From Planococcus ruber (GTDB taxonomy: Bacteria; Bacillota; Bacilli; Bacillales_A; Planococcaceae): a stretch of DNA of 64,000 bases. Every line of letters starts with the position of its first letter. Position 1 is the first letter of the stretch. Below the pieces are notes generated by a model. The model saw nothing but the letters and a program-made list of their open reading frames with translations, made no database searches and was not told where the DNA came from. Both the position numbers and the translations under genes were made by a program. Shown in pieces: positions 1 through 9,084 of the stretch. Location of the stretch: contig NZ_JALHAG010000013.1 in NCBI RefSeq assembly GCF_022819085.1, forward strand, positions 1-64,000. Reading direction: 5' to 3'.

Positions 1-75
1 CAGTTCCGCTCGACTTGCATGTATTAGGCACGCCGCCAGCGTTCGTCCTGAGCCAGGATCAAACTCTCCATTATA
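1..75 (-). rRNA. 16S ribosomal RNA, 5' end only
   Basis: Read on the minus strand, bases 69 down to 1 match the near-universal start of bacterial 16S rRNA (GAGAGTTTGATCCTGGCTC, then the ACGAACGCTGGCGGCGTGCC region). The gene runs off the left edge, so only the first 75 or so bases are here. The exact mature 5' end is estimated from Bacillus, where it lies a few bases before GAGAGTTTG. An rrn operon next to ygxA is also the arrangement at B. subtilis rrnD. Confidence 0.97.
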
Positions 76-180
76 GAGTAGTGTTGATTGCTCAATGCTG
101 GCGCATCGCCGCCTCCGAAAAGGCGCACGATTCGCTTTGATCTGACAAAGCCTGATCAGTAATTTATTGACGTTTTGCTG

Positions 181-198
181 TTCAGTTTTCAAGGTTCA
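181..198 (-). promoter_or_regulatory. boxA-like antitermination sequence in the rrn leader
   Basis: The minus strand reads ACCTTGAAAACTGAAC about 110 bases before the 16S gene. Bacillus rRNA leaders carry a similar CTTTGAAAACTG sequence at this place, which acts as the boxA/Nus antitermination signal. Assigned by position and similarity only. Confidence 0.45.
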
Positions 199-229
199 TG
201 TTTTGCTGTCCTGTAAAAGCGACTTCTCT

Positions 230-258
230 AATTTATCATCGCTTCTCAAAAGAGTCAA
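230..258 (-). promoter_or_regulatory. rrn promoter P2 (proximal)
   Basis: On the minus strand TTGACT (bases 258-253) is followed after exactly 17 bases by TAAATT (235-230). It is the nearer of two tandem promoters feeding the 16S gene, the usual rrn arrangement in Bacillales. Confidence 0.75.
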
Positions 259-317
259 GCACTTTATCACAATAATTATTTTCTCGTGAAATCGTTTATC
301 TCTTAGCGACGTGTATT

Positions 318-347
318 ATCATAATATGGATCCCGCTTCTTTGTCAA
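318..347 (-). promoter_or_regulatory. rrn promoter P1 (distal)
   Basis: On the minus strand a consensus TTGACA (347-342) is followed after 18 bases by TATGAT (323-318). It lies about 90 bases upstream of P2. Together they form the tandem promoter pair of the rRNA operon. Confidence 0.75.
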
Positions 348-446
348 CAGATTCTGCGAAAAAAATATGATTACTTATCTTCCCTTGTCTTAACAGGATT
401 CTCAAATAATTTTCCTTCTATATATGCTTCAATTTCAATAAATAAA

Positions 447-483
447 AACGAGCCGATTTTATTTATTGAACGATCGGCTCGTT
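447..483 (-). terminator. rho-independent terminator of ygxA
   Basis: Eleven-base inverted repeat AACGAGCCGAT / ATCGGCTCGTT with a 15-base loop, followed on the minus strand by a T-rich run. It lies just past the ygxA stop codon and separates that gene from the rrn promoters. Confidence 0.8.
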
Positions 484-500
484 ATGAACTTATTCTCTGA

Positions 501-1367
501 TTAACTTTTCACATAATAATATCTATGGAAGATTCCATCACTTTTCGTATTAACACTTTTTACGAAAATTAATTCTTTGTCGACCAGGTATTCGATAAAT
601 ACTTCTAAGTCTGAAGAATAATTCCGAAGCTCTTCTTGTTCATGAAGCTCCTGGATCGTCCATTGGTCTTTGCCTGCCATGATCTCTTGAATATGACGAG
701 CTCCGTCATTCGTACGAGAATGAATATAAAATTCACTGGCCAAGAATAAAAGCTCCAATCTTTTCTCAATGGATTCATCGCTCGTTACCAATTCTTCATA
801 AAGTTTGTAAATGGCCGGCTCCATTTGTTTCACTTGAGTCCAAACGGTCACTTCGGGCGGCAAACCATTTTCCAGTACAGCTAATCGGGCTAAATGATGC
901 AACGATTCTACAATATGGTGATAGGCATCCAAATAATTTCTTTCTTCGAAGAATACTTTCCCTTCCAAGTATCGGCGGATTAACTTGGCAAACTCCATCC
1001 CCATTTTGATCTTTCGTCCGTAGAAAGGAAAATCTTTCAACTCCCGTTTCAGCTTTTCCATAAATTCGTTGCGGTCGTAAATAATCTTTCCGTGAAATAG
1101 CCAGTCCACAATTTTTCGGTTCGTTCCTAGCAATAGCCATTTATGCAATTGTTTTTCCGTGATAATATGCATGGCTGCTTTTTTATCAAGATACGTATAG
1201 TGTTTAGTGAAGACCGAAGTTTCATTCTCTTTTGTAATGATTAAAAGAATCGTATCAAATGTATCCGTAATCGGGCTTACCTTTTCTCTTTTTTCGACCA
1301 CTATAACTCCCAACGTACTTTCCTGGCTGGCACGCTCTTGGTAAATCGGTCTAAGAATCTGCTCCAT
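501..1367 (-). CDS. ygxA: Nucleotidyltransferase-like protein YgxA
   Basis: A 288-residue soluble protein matching the YgxA family, which is described as nucleotidyltransferase-like; its cellular role is not established. The N-terminal third alternates beta strands and helices (FDTILLIIT near residue 38), and the rest is helical. The chosen ATG at 1367 has AAGGAG upstream; a longer reading frame to 1430 lacks a ribosome site and starts in a poorly conserved stretch. Its position between an rrn operon and ygzB-perR is the same as in B. subtilis, which is the main support for the name. Confidence 0.8.
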   Translation of the reverse strand: MEQILRPIYQERASQESTLGVIVVEKREKVSPITDTFDTILLIITKENETSVFTKHYTYLDKKAAMHIITEKQLHKWLLLGTNRKIVDWLFHGKIIYDRNEFMEKLKRELKDFPFYGRKIKMGMEFAKLIRRYLEGKVFFEERNYLDAYHHIVESLHHLARLAVLENGLPPEVTVWTQVKQMEPAIYKLYEELVTSDESIEKRLELLFLASEFYIHSRTNDGARHIQEIMAGKDQWTIQELHEQEELRNYSSDLEVFIEYLVDKELIFVKSVNTKSDGIFHRYYYVKS

Positions 1368-1549
1368 TGAATTCCACTCCTTGCATTCTATCGGACATGC
1401 AGTTATGTCAGCCCGCTTATTTCGCCACACACCGGCTCTTGTATTCTTTATTTCGACATATTTCTTTTAGATTCCTGCCTCTATGAATCATTATCACTTT
1501 TTCGATGCATTTATGATATAGTATGATGGATGCAAGGAGGAAATAAATA

Positions 1550-1903
1550 ATGAAACCTTATAAAAATAAAATCAATCGCATTCGGACTTTTGCCCTGTCG
1601 CTGATCTTCATCGGCATTGTCATTATGTACGTCGGCATCTATTTTAGAAGCCACCCGGTTGTGATGGTGATCTTCATGCTGCTCGGCCTTATTGCCATCG
1701 TCGGAAGTACAGCTGTTTATGCATGGATCGGATTGCTCTCCATGAAAACCGTTCCCGTTGAATGCCCGAATTGCGGAAGACATACAAAAATGCTTGGCCG
1801 TGTAGACATGTGCATGCACTGCCGCGAACCTTTGACTATGGATCCTGCTCTTGAAGGAAAAGAGTTCGATGTCAACTACAATAAGAAAAATTCTAAATTA
1901 TAA
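1550..1903 (+). CDS. ygzB: UPF0295 membrane protein YgzB
   Basis: 117 residues. Two hydrophobic helices (about residues 11-31 and 38-60) are followed by a small zinc-ribbon-like domain with CPNC near residue 67 and CMHC near residue 85, four cysteines able to bind one metal ion. This is the layout of the uncharacterised UPF0295/YgzB family. A strong AAGGAGG precedes the ATG. It is transcribed away from ygxA and converges on perR, as in B. subtilis. No function is known; the metal site next to a metalloregulator gene is suggestive only. Confidence 0.85.
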   Translation: MKPYKNKINRIRTFALSLIFIGIVIMYVGIYFRSHPVVMVIFMLLGLIAIVGSTAVYAWIGLLSMKTVPVECPNCGRHTKMLGRVDMCMHCREPLTMDPALEGKEFDVNYNKKNSKL

Positions 1904-1911
1904 TCATTGCC

Positions 1912-1948
1912 AATCGCTGGAGCTCCTATATGCTCCAGCGATTTTTTT
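1912..1948 (+). terminator. rho-independent terminator of ygzB
   Basis: Twelve-base inverted repeat AATCGCTGGAGC / GCTCCAGCGATT followed by a run of T on the plus strand. Confidence 0.9.
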
Positions 1949-1965
1949 CTGCAAATCGGCATAAG

Positions 1966-1992
1966 AAAAACGAGCATGCAGAACATGCTCGT
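1966..1992 (-). terminator. rho-independent terminator of perR
   Basis: Nine-base stem ACGAGCATG / CATGCTCGT with a five-base loop, followed on the minus strand by five T, directly behind the perR stop codon. Confidence 0.85.
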
Positions 1993-1995
1993 CAA

Positions 1996-2439
1996 TTATT
2001 GGGCTTTTGCAGTTTTTTCAGAACATTCCTGGCATGTTCCGTAAATTTCAAGACGGTGATAATCCACTTGGAATCCGGTAACATGCGAAGCAAGATGCTC
2101 CACTTCATCCAGTCCTGGGTAATGGAAATCTACGATTTTCCCGCAATCATTGCAGATCATATGATAGTGGTCGTTGGTCACAAAATCGAAGCGGCTGGAA
2201 GAATCGCCATACGTCAATTCTTTTACCAATCCCGCTTTTCTGAACACCCGTAAATTATTATAAACTGTTGCAACGCTCATATTTGGAAAAGTTTTCTCAA
2301 GCGCGCGATAAATGTCATCCGCTGTTGGGTGCATTGTAGAATGAATCATATACTCCAAAATCGCATGGCGTTGTGGAGTGATTCTCACACCTGTAGACTT
2401 CAAAGCATCAAGCGCGTCCTTTAATTGTCCGTCAGACAT
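1996..2439 (-). CDS. perR: Peroxide-responsive repressor PerR
   Basis: A 147-residue Fur-family metalloregulator very close to B. subtilis PerR. The N-terminal winged helix contains [10 protein letters not shown] and the recognition helix region [13 protein letters not shown]. The regulatory metal ligands lie in [11 protein letters not shown] and the preceding helix, and the structural zinc site is formed by two CxxC pairs (CNDC and CQEC). PerR with iron senses hydrogen peroxide through oxidation of a histidine ligand and derepresses peroxide-stress genes. The start at 2439 is preceded by GAGGTG at good spacing. A PerR box lies directly upstream, so autoregulation is likely. The peroxiredoxin and hemL nearby are the kinds of gene PerR can control. 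Confidence 0.97.
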   Translation of the reverse strand: MSDGQLKDALDALKSTGVRITPQRHAILEYMIHSTMHPTADDIYRALEKTFPNMSVATVYNNLRVFRKAGLVKELTYGDSSSRFDFVTNDHYHMICNDCGKIVDFHYPGLDEVEHLASHVTGFQVDYHRLEIYGTCQECSEKTAKAQ

Positions 2440-2472
2440 CGCTGTGCACCTCACTTCATAAATATTCTTATA

Positions 2473-2487
2473 TTATAATCGTTATAA
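2473..2487. promoter_or_regulatory. PerR box upstream of perR
   Basis: TTATAATCGTTATAA differs from the established 7-1-7 PerR consensus TTATAATNATTATAA at one position. It lies 34 bases before the perR start codon in AT-rich promoter sequence, the right place for autoregulation. Confidence 0.85.
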
Positions 2488-2561
2488 TTAGTGTACTTAA
2501 AAAAGAGAGTGCATGTCAAGAAATCACTATATTGTCAAGCTTTCCAGGCTTTATCACCTAG

Positions 2562-3119
2562 TTACGACTGATGAAGCCCTTTCTCAATTTTCCCCAGGCG
2601 CTGATTGATCAACCGCGCAGCGACAAAGAGGAAATCAGATAAACGGTTCAGATAAGCCAATACATTCGGCGATACGGAATCCCCGATGGAAATGGCTGCC
2701 CTTTCCGCTCTTCTGACCACTGTCCGTGCGACGTGAAGCGAAGCTCCTGCAGGATGTCCGCCGGGCAAAATGAAGTTTTTAAGTGCCGGAACTTCTGCAT
2801 CGTATTGATCGATCCAGCCTTCTAGCTTTGTGATGTCTTCCTCTTTAAGCTTCCACTTGACTTCTTTGCCGGCAGGCGTTGCCAATTCAGCTCCAACATG
2901 GAATAATGTCGTCTGGATTTCATGAAAAGCGGATTCCAGCTGTTCTTTTTCCTGAAAGAACTCATTGCTCATATGGCCTATTGCAAGGCCAATCATGGAG
3001 TTGGCTTCATCGCAAGTGCCATATGCTTCGACGAGCGCGTCATTCTTTGCAACCCGAGTGCCGTATACGAGGGATGTGGTACCTTTATCGCCTGTTTTTG
3101 TATAGATTTTCACAGTCAA
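2562..3119 (-). CDS. Cob(I)alamin adenosyltransferase, PduO type
   Basis: 185 residues, full length for the PduO/MMAB family, which moves the adenosyl group of ATP onto cob(I)alamin to make coenzyme B12. The N-terminal ATP-binding motif KIYTKTGDKGTTSL is intact, and the C-terminal half holds the conserved arginine region VVRRAERAA and the NRLSDFLFVAARL helix. The start overlaps the end of the upstream dehydrogenase by four bases, so the two are translationally coupled. No B12 synthesis or B12-dependent enzyme genes lie nearby, so it probably serves salvage of imported corrinoids. Confidence 0.9.
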   Translation of the reverse strand: MTVKIYTKTGDKGTTSLVYGTRVAKNDALVEAYGTCDEANSMIGLAIGHMSNEFFQEKEQLESAFHEIQTTLFHVGAELATPAGKEVKWKLKEEDITKLEGWIDQYDAEVPALKNFILPGGHPAGASLHVARTVVRRAERAAISIGDSVSPNVLAYLNRLSDFLFVAARLINQRLGKIEKGLHQS

Positions 3120-4057
3120 TACCCCTTTTCCATATTTACTTGATTGGTAAGATCGGAATTATTTTCTAACCATTTTTTCAGGTTAGGCGCGAAAATTTCC
3201 AATGCCCGTTCCACGTAGCGGCCCGAATGGCTGGACACGTGAGGTGAAACCACCACATTCTCCATGCCCCACAAAGGGTGGTCTGATGGAAGCGGCTCTT
3301 GTTCAAAAACATCCAAGACCGCGTATCCAATTTCCCCATCGTTTAGCGCTTTTACCAGCACGTCTTCCGGCACAAGGTCTCCTCTTCCGAAGTTCATAAA
3401 AATCGCTTGGGATTTCATCGCCTTGAAATGTTCACTGCCTAGCATTCCTCTTGTTTCTTCGGTGCTAGGCACAACTGAAATCACAGTATCCGCTTTTGGC
3501 AACACTTCCAGAATGTTTTCAAATGACACCATTTCATTCATATAGTCGGCTTGTTTTCCTGAACGGTTGCAGCCAATGGTGGATACGCCGAAAGCCTGAA
3601 GCAAACGGCCGATCTCACCGCCGATAGCCCCTGGGCCAATAATCAAAGCGGTAGAGCCGGACAATTCACTGGAACGGATTTTGCGATGCCATTCTCTCTG
3701 CGTTTGCTTTTCATAAATGGTTGGAAGAGATCGCTTAATCGACAGCAGATGCGCCAATACCGATTCAGCCATCGGTGTTTTGTGGATGCCCCGGACATTG
3801 GACACGGTAATTCCTTTTTCGAGAATCGCTTTATGCGGCATTTTTTCTACTCCAGCACTTGCCACCATGATCCATTTTAAATTTGCCGCTTTTTCGATAT
3901 CCTCAGCCGTTAAATCTTCTCCATATGTGACCACAATTTCTGCGTGCGAAAGCCGAGATTTGTCTTGTTTCGTAAAATGGAAATCCACGTTCGGGAATTC
4001 CTTTTCCAGCATTTCCTGTTGATGGTCTTTTGGCACAAAAGTAAAAAGCACTTCCAT
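3116..4057 (-). CDS. D-isomer-specific 2-hydroxyacid dehydrogenase
   Basis: 313 residues with the two-domain layout of this NAD(P)-dependent family. The nucleotide fold has GPGAIGGEIGRLLQAFG near residue 142. The catalytic triad is visible as Arg in NFGRGDLV, Glu in FEQEPLPSDHPLW and His in VSPHVSS. The substrate cannot be read from sequence; candidates are hydroxypyruvate, glyoxylate or another 2-keto acid. It overlaps the cobalamin adenosyltransferase downstream and is separated from bcp by about 13 bases, so bcp, this gene and the adenosyltransferase likely form one transcript. Confidence 0.88.
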   Translation of the reverse strand: MEVLFTFVPKDHQQEMLEKEFPNVDFHFTKQDKSRLSHAEIVVTYGEDLTAEDIEKAANLKWIMVASAGVEKMPHKAILEKGITVSNVRGIHKTPMAESVLAHLLSIKRSLPTIYEKQTQREWHRKIRSSELSGSTALIIGPGAIGGEIGRLLQAFGVSTIGCNRSGKQADYMNEMVSFENILEVLPKADTVISVVPSTEETRGMLGSEHFKAMKSQAIFMNFGRGDLVPEDVLVKALNDGEIGYAVLDVFEQEPLPSDHPLWGMENVVVSPHVSSHSGRYVERALEIFAPNLKKWLENNSDLTNQVNMEKGY

Positions 4058-4070
4058 TGTTTCCGCCCCT

Positions 4071-4547
4071 TTATTGATTCGTCAAAGATTTCAAGGTGTT
4101 GAGCACTTCTTCTATATGGCCATCCACTTTCACTTTCCGCCATTCTTTGACAACCGTTCCCGTTGGATCAATCAGGAAAGTCGAGCGTTCGATGCCCATA
4201 AATTCTTTGCCGTACATTTTCTTCTGTACCCAGACACCGTATTTCTCCGAAAGCGCGTGGTCTTCATCCACTAATAGAGAGAATGGCAAGCCGTGCTTTT
4301 CGATGAATTTCCCGTGCTGCTTTTCCGAATCGGCGCTGACGCCTAGAATCACGGCATTCAATTCGGAGAAATCTTTCTCCGCGTCGCGGAAATCGCACGC
4401 CTGGGTCGTACACCCTGGCGTCATGTCTTTCGGATAAAAATAAAGGACCACATATTTGTCTCCTGCAAAATCGGTCAAAGCGATGGTGTTGCCCGTTTCA
4501 TTTTTCAGCGAAAAATCAGGCGCTTGCAAACCTTCTAATGTTGTCAT
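4071..4547 (-). CDS. bcp: Thioredoxin-dependent thiol peroxidase (Bcp/PrxQ peroxiredoxin)
   Basis: 158 residues of the peroxiredoxin Q group (B. subtilis YgaF). It reduces hydrogen peroxide and organic peroxides at the expense of thioredoxin. The peroxidatic cysteine is in MTPGCTTQACDFRD, and the second cysteine five residues later is the usual PrxQ resolving residue. The ATG at 4547 has AAGGAG upstream; an in-frame extension to 4601 is not conserved and lacks a ribosome site. It stands divergently from hemL and near perR, a conserved oxidative-stress and haem neighbourhood. Confidence 0.93.
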   Translation of the reverse strand: MTTLEGLQAPDFSLKNETGNTIALTDFAGDKYVVLYFYPKDMTPGCTTQACDFRDAEKDFSELNAVILGVSADSEKQHGKFIEKHGLPFSLLVDEDHALSEKYGVWVQKKMYGKEFMGIERSTFLIDPTGTVVKEWRKVKVDGHIEEVLNTLKSLTNQ

Positions 4548-4606
4548 CTTTACCACTCCTTTTCTACTATCTATCGTACCGGACAGCCGCGCCATATTCA
4601 ATTTCT

Positions 4607-4636
4607 TTGGCGTTCTCCCCTAATATTGTCTACAAT
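4607..4636 (+). promoter_or_regulatory. Predicted hemL promoter
   Basis: TTGGCG (4607-4612), an 18-base spacer and TACAAT (4631-4636), ending about 30 bases before the hemL start. I could not find a convincing PerR box in it. Confidence 0.5.
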
Positions 4637-4667
4637 GAAGAGTAGACACAATTAGGAGGCTATCAAA

Positions 4668-5954
4668 ATGAACCATTCTACATCTGAAAAATTGCATGAA
4701 GAAGCATTATTACATATCGTCGGCGGAGTCAATAGCCCGTCGCGCTCTTATAAAGCCGTAGGCGGAGGATCTCCGGTTGCCATGGAACGCGCAAAAGGCG
4801 CTTATTTCTGGGACGTCGATGGCAATAAATACATCGACTACCTGGCAGCTTATGGCCCAATCATTACCGGCCACGCACATCCGCATATTACAAAAGCCAT
4901 TACGCATGCCGCTGAAACCGGCTTGTTATACGGAACACCGACACGCCATGAAGTCACTTTCGCGAAAATGCTAAAAGAAGCGATGCCGAAAATGGACAAA
5001 GTCCGTTTCGTGAATAGCGGAACGGAAGCCGTTATGACGACCATCCGTGTATCCCGCGCCTATACAGGGCGTACAAAAATCATGAAATTTGCAGGCTGCT
5101 ATCACGGCCATTCGGATTTGGTGCTTGTCGCTGCCGGATCTGGCCCTGCTACACTCGGGACACCCGACTCTGCAGGAGTTCCAAAGACGATTGCCGAAGA
5201 AGTGATTACAATACCATTCAATGACACGTCAGCTTTCGCTGAAGCCATGGACAAATGGGGAGACCAAATTGCGTGTATTTTAGTGGAACCGATTGTCGGG
5301 AATTTCGGAATCGTTGAGCCGAATAAAGGCTTTTTAGAAGAAGTGCACCGCATCGCCAAAGAAAAAGGCGCTTTGATCGTCTATGATGAAGTCATCACCG
5401 CTTTCCGCTTCCATTACGGCGGTGCCCAGGATCTTCTTGGGTTAACGCCTGATTTGACTGCTCTCGGGAAAATCATTGGCGGCGGCCTGCCAATCGGGGC
5501 TTACGGCGGCAAAAAAGAAATTATGGAGACTGTCGCTCCACTTGGGCCTGCCTATCAAGCAGGAACTATGGCCGGCAATCCGGCGTCAATTCAAGCAGGC
5601 ATCGCATGTTTGGAAGTCCTTCGCGAAGAAGGCGTCTATGAGAAAATGGACGAACTCGGCCGCCAATTGGAAGAAGGCATCTTGGCAGCTGCAGCTGAAT
5701 TTGGCGTAACAATTACCATTAACCGTTTAAAAGGCGCTTTAACCATTTACTTTACGGACCAAAAAGTCGAAAATTATGAACAGGCAGAAGCAAGCGATGG
5801 TGAAATTTTCGGCCGGTTCTTCAAATTGATGCTGGAACAAGGCATCAACTTGGCGCCTTCAAAATACGAAGCCTGGTTTTTAACGACCGAACATACTGAA
5901 GAAGATGTGAAAACGTCGATTCAAGCTGTACGCGAAGCGTTCCGCCAGCTTTAA
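4668..5954 (+). CDS. hemL: Glutamate-1-semialdehyde 2,1-aminomutase
   Basis: A 428-residue PLP enzyme that converts glutamate-1-semialdehyde to 5-aminolevulinate, the tetrapyrrole precursor. The PLP lysine is in [18 protein letters not shown] near residue 266, and the cofactor loop reads [15 protein letters not shown] near residue 116. AGGAGG stands before the ATG. It matches the stand-alone B. subtilis copy GsaB, which also lies beside ygaF and perR; a second hemL in a hemAXCDBL cluster elsewhere would be expected. Confidence 0.95.
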   Translation: MNHSTSEKLHEEALLHIVGGVNSPSRSYKAVGGGSPVAMERAKGAYFWDVDGNKYIDYLAAYGPIITGHAHPHITKAITHAAETGLLYGTPTRHEVTFAKMLKEAMPKMDKVRFVNSGTEAVMTTIRVSRAYTGRTKIMKFAGCYHGHSDLVLVAAGSGPATLGTPDSAGVPKTIAEEVITIPFNDTSAFAEAMDKWGDQIACILVEPIVGNFGIVEPNKGFLEEVHRIAKEKGALIVYDEVITAFRFHYGGAQDLLGLTPDLTALGKIIGGGLPIGAYGGKKEIMETVAPLGPAYQAGTMAGNPASIQAGIACLEVLREEGVYEKMDELGRQLEEGILAAAAEFGVTITINRLKGALTIYFTDQKVENYEQAEASDGEIFGRFFKLMLEQGINLAPSKYEAWFLTTEHTEEDVKTSIQAVREAFRQL

Positions 5955-5993
5955 GCAAGAAACAAATGACCAAAGAAAGGGGTGGGTGGTTTT

Positions 5994-7079
5994 ATGAAAT
6001 TAGGTGCTCGTATTTTTAAAACAGGAATCGCGATTTCATTCGCCTTATTTCTTGCAGATATTTTGCAATTGCCTTCCCCTCTTTTTGCTGGGATTGCCGC
6101 TATATTCGCTATACAGCCTTCCATTTACCGGTCATTTTTGACCGTGCTCGACCAGATTTACGGCAATTTAATTGGCGCCGTCATTGCCTTTGTATTCGTT
6201 TTGACAATCGGCACCAATTATTTAACCATTGGATTGGCAGCTGTTTTAGCGATTGTCATCATGCTCAAGCTGAAACTGGAGAAGCCGGTGCCTTTAACGC
6301 TGGTCACGCTGATCATTATCATGGAAGCTCATGACCAAAACTTCTTGGAATTGGCGACACTTCGTTTCCTGACAATCTTGCTTGGGATATTAGCTGCATT
6401 TGTCGTCAATTTGATTTTTTTGCCGCCCAAATATGAAAATCGCCTTTTCGGTTCGATCCACGATGTCAGTGAAGAAGTGATCCGGTGGATTCGAGTCTCG
6501 ATCCTTCATACTTCAGATTACACGTCGATTAAAGACGACATCGACAAGTTAGAAGACAAACTTTCAAAAGTCGATCAATGGTATACGTTTTACAAAGAAG
6601 AACGCAGCTATACCAAAAAGCAGCAGTATGTGAAAGCGCGCAAATTAGTGATGTATCGGCAAATGATTCTCACATCGAAAAAAAGCTTGGAGGTCTTAAA
6701 ACGGCTTCACCGCTTTGAAAACAAGCTGACCGAGCTTCCGGAGCATTTTCACATGATGGTCCAGGAACAGTTGGAAAGGCTCGCCGGGTATCATGAACAG
6801 CTTTATATGAAATATGTCGGGAAATTAAAGCCCGAACATAATCTTGCTCTCGGCCCGGAAGCCGCTATGAAGCGAAATGAAGTGATGGGAATATTTGTAA
6901 AAGAAATCAATCTTGCTCAAGAAGAAAATGACAGTGAATTTTCCATTTATCATTTAATGCATGTGCTATCAGCCATCCTGGATTATGAAGAACAGCTTGA
7001 ACATTTGGATTTGCTGATTGTTTCCTACCATAATTTCCATGCAGACGAGATTGAAAGCGATTTGGAAGATGTAATCTAA
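5994..7079 (+). CDS. FUSC/aromatic acid exporter family membrane protein (UPF0421)
   Basis: 361 residues. The first 140 or so residues form four to five hydrophobic helices; the remainder is a soluble helical domain rich in charged residues, the layout of the UPF0421 group (B. subtilis YgaE) related to FUSC aromatic-acid exporters. No substrate has been shown. The ATG at 5994 is preferred because AAAGGGG lies about 11 bases before it; a GTG at 5982 overlaps that ribosome site. It follows hemL by about 40 bases on the same strand, as ygaE adjoins gsaB in B. subtilis. Confidence 0.8.
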   Translation: MKLGARIFKTGIAISFALFLADILQLPSPLFAGIAAIFAIQPSIYRSFLTVLDQIYGNLIGAVIAFVFVLTIGTNYLTIGLAAVLAIVIMLKLKLEKPVPLTLVTLIIIMEAHDQNFLELATLRFLTILLGILAAFVVNLIFLPPKYENRLFGSIHDVSEEVIRWIRVSILHTSDYTSIKDDIDKLEDKLSKVDQWYTFYKEERSYTKKQQYVKARKLVMYRQMILTSKKSLEVLKRLHRFENKLTELPEHFHMMVQEQLERLAGYHEQLYMKYVGKLKPEHNLALGPEAAMKRNEVMGIFVKEINLAQEENDSEFSIYHLMHVLSAILDYEEQLEHLDLLIVSYHNFHADEIESDLEDVI

Positions 7080-7088
7080 TGCAGCAAT

Positions 7089-7130
7089 AAAAAAGAGTGG
7101 CCAAGGGATATCCCCTGGCCACTCTTTTTT
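7089..7130. terminator. Bidirectional terminator between the FUSC gene and appC
   Basis: Long stem AAAAGAGTGGCCA with further GGG/CCC pairing and the matching TGGCCACTCTTTT arm, flanked by A on one side and T on the other, between convergent genes. Confidence 0.92.
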
Positions 7131-7131
7131 A

Positions 7132-8019
7132 TTAGGATTTCATGCGAGGATCGAGTGCATCGCGCAGCCCGTCTCCCATTAAGTTAAACCCAAGAACTGT
7201 CAACATGATCGCTACCCCTGGGAAAATCATGGTCCAAGGCGCATTGGTCAAATAGGATCTGGAATCTGCCAGCATTTTTCCCCATTCCGGATCAGGTGCC
7301 TGTGCTCCTAATCCAAGGAACCCTAAAGCAGCCGCTTCAATAATAGCCGTTGCAATTGCCAATGTTCCTTGAACGATTACCGGCGCCATGGAATTCGGCA
7401 AGATATGCGAGAACAGGATCCGATTGTCTTTCATGCCGATCGCTTTAGCCGCCATGATGTATTCATCTTCTTTAATACTCAATACTTTTGAACGGATCAG
7501 TCGGCCAAAGTTCGGCACGTTGATAATTGCAATGGCAATCAAAGCATTTCGAAGTGACGGCCCTAGCACCGATACGACAGCAATTGCCAGAAGGATGCTT
7601 GGAAATGCCAACATGATATCAAAAATACGTGAAATGATGGTATCTACCCATTTTCCGTAATAGCCTGCTAGGATGCCCAAAATGCTTCCAATAATCACGG
7701 AACCGATAACAGCAAGGAAACCTACCCATAGGGAGATTCTTGCACCGTAAACGATTCGCGATAAAATATCCCGGCCAAAATCATCCGTCCCCATCCAATG
7801 ATCGCTGGAAGGAGGTAACAGGCGATTGCCTAAGTTTTGTTCATTGATGCCTTGCGGTGTAAACAGCGGACCGAAAATCGCCAGCAAAATGAAGAAAATA
7901 ACAATGCCCATCCCGATTACCGCGACTTTGCTTTTTCTGAATCCGCGCCAAGCCTCTTTCCAGGGGCCCGCCACTTTTTCGATCTGTACGTCGTTTTTAT
8001 TTGCTACAGCATTAGCCAT
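7132..8019 (-). CDS. appC: Oligopeptide ABC transporter permease AppC
   Basis: 295 residues, a DppC/OppC-type inner-membrane permease. A cytoplasmic N-terminus of about 30 residues leads into six hydrophobic segments. The EAA loop that contacts the ATPases is around EAAALGFLGLGAQAPDPEWGKML. AAGGAGGAG stands before the ATG. It is the last gene of an operon ordered D-F-A-B-C, the order of the B. subtilis app operon, 17 bases behind appB. It forms the channel with AppB. Confidence 0.9.
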   Translation of the reverse strand: MANAVANKNDVQIEKVAGPWKEAWRGFRKSKVAVIGMGIVIFFILLAIFGPLFTPQGINEQNLGNRLLPPSSDHWMGTDDFGRDILSRIVYGARISLWVGFLAVIGSVIIGSILGILAGYYGKWVDTIISRIFDIMLAFPSILLAIAVVSVLGPSLRNALIAIAIINVPNFGRLIRSKVLSIKEDEYIMAAKAIGMKDNRILFSHILPNSMAPVIVQGTLAIATAIIEAAALGFLGLGAQAPDPEWGKMLADSRSYLTNAPWTMIFPGVAIMLTVLGFNLMGDGLRDALDPRMKS

Positions 8020-8036
8020 TAAGAACTCCTCCTTCC

Positions 8037-9041
8037 TTAATCATATTTGATGCGCGGATCTACTAAGCTATAGAGAAGATCCACAAATAAGTTGATCATG
8101 ACAAAGATGAATGCGACGATCAAAATTCCGGACTGGATTACCGGATAATCACGGAAGCCGATTGCTTCATAGATGTAGCGTCCGATCCCCGGCCAGCCGA
8201 AGATTGTCTCCGTTAAAATGGCGCCGCCAAGCAGCAAGCCCATTTGCAAACCGATAATCGTCAAAACAGGGATGATCGCATTTTTCAAAGCGTGCTTGTA
8301 AACGACGAAGAACATTTTCAAGCCTTTTGCACGAGCCGTACGCACGTAATCAGAACGCATCACTTCAAGCATGCTTGAACGGGTCATTCTGGCAATAATT
8401 GCCATTGGTATGGTCGCTAAAGCGGTTCCCGGCAATACTAAGTGCTTTAATACTGTAGACAATTGATCGAACTGTCCGGTCAGTATCGTATCAATAATAT
8501 AGAAATTCGTAATGACTTCTACTGGATCCCGAACATTTTCCCGGCCTGTGGTCGGCAATATCCCCAATTCAATCGAAAAGATCCATTGGTTCATAAGGCC
8601 AAGCCAGAAAATCGGCATGGATACTCCGACCAATGCAATAATCATAGCCAAATAATCGAACCAAGAGTTCTGGAACCAAGCAGAAATGATGCCGGCATTG
8701 ATGCCGATGATGACTGCGATAATGATCGCGAAAACCGATAGCTCAATGGTAGCAGCTAAATAAGGCCAAACTTCATCCATTACTGGAGTACGAGTTCTTA
8801 GCGATTCTCCTAAATCCCCTGTAACCAACCCTTTTAAATAATCAAAATACTGGATATACCATGGATTATCTAAACCTAAGGTTGTTCTTAGAGCCTTAAT
8901 CGCTTCTTCGGATGCTTGTTGCCCCAAGATGACTTGAGCTGGATCGCCCGGAATTGCCCGGATGATCAAAAACACGATAAAAGTCATGCCCAAAAGCACA
9001 GGAATTAATTGTAAAATGCGTCTCCCTATATAGTGAAGCAC
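8037..9041 (-). CDS. appB: Oligopeptide ABC transporter permease AppB
   Basis: About 334 residues, a DppB/OppB-type permease. The N-terminus YIGRRILQLIPVLLGMTF is the typical first membrane helix, and the C-terminus shows the family motif ETIFGWPGIGRYIYEA. I chose the GTG at 9041 because GAGAGG lies eight bases upstream; a GTG three codons earlier is only two bases from the same ribosome site. It follows a hairpin that probably reduces read-through from appA. Confidence 0.9.
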   Translation of the reverse strand: MLHYIGRRILQLIPVLLGMTFIVFLIIRAIPGDPAQVILGQQASEEAIKALRTTLGLDNPWYIQYFDYLKGLVTGDLGESLRTRTPVMDEVWPYLAATIELSVFAIIIAVIIGINAGIISAWFQNSWFDYLAMIIALVGVSMPIFWLGLMNQWIFSIELGILPTTGRENVRDPVEVITNFYIIDTILTGQFDQLSTVLKHLVLPGTALATIPMAIIARMTRSSMLEVMRSDYVRTARAKGLKMFFVVYKHALKNAIIPVLTIIGLQMGLLLGGAILTETIFGWPGIGRYIYEAIGFRDYPVIQSGILIVAFIFVMINLFVDLLYSLVDPRIKYD

Positions 9042-9084
9042 TTTCTTCACCTCTCCATCTCTTGCAGTATGTATCTAAACTAAG

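Noticed and set aside
1511-1819. 102-codon minus-strand frame opposite ygzB
   Set aside because: Histidine- and asparagine-rich shadow of a well-supported gene; no ribosome site.
4071-4660. Possible PerR control of bcp and hemL from their shared intergenic region
   Set aside because: No TTATAAT-N-ATTATAA-like palindrome was found there.
5102-5359. 85-codon minus-strand frame inside hemL
   Set aside because: Antisense shadow of a highly conserved gene with no independent support.
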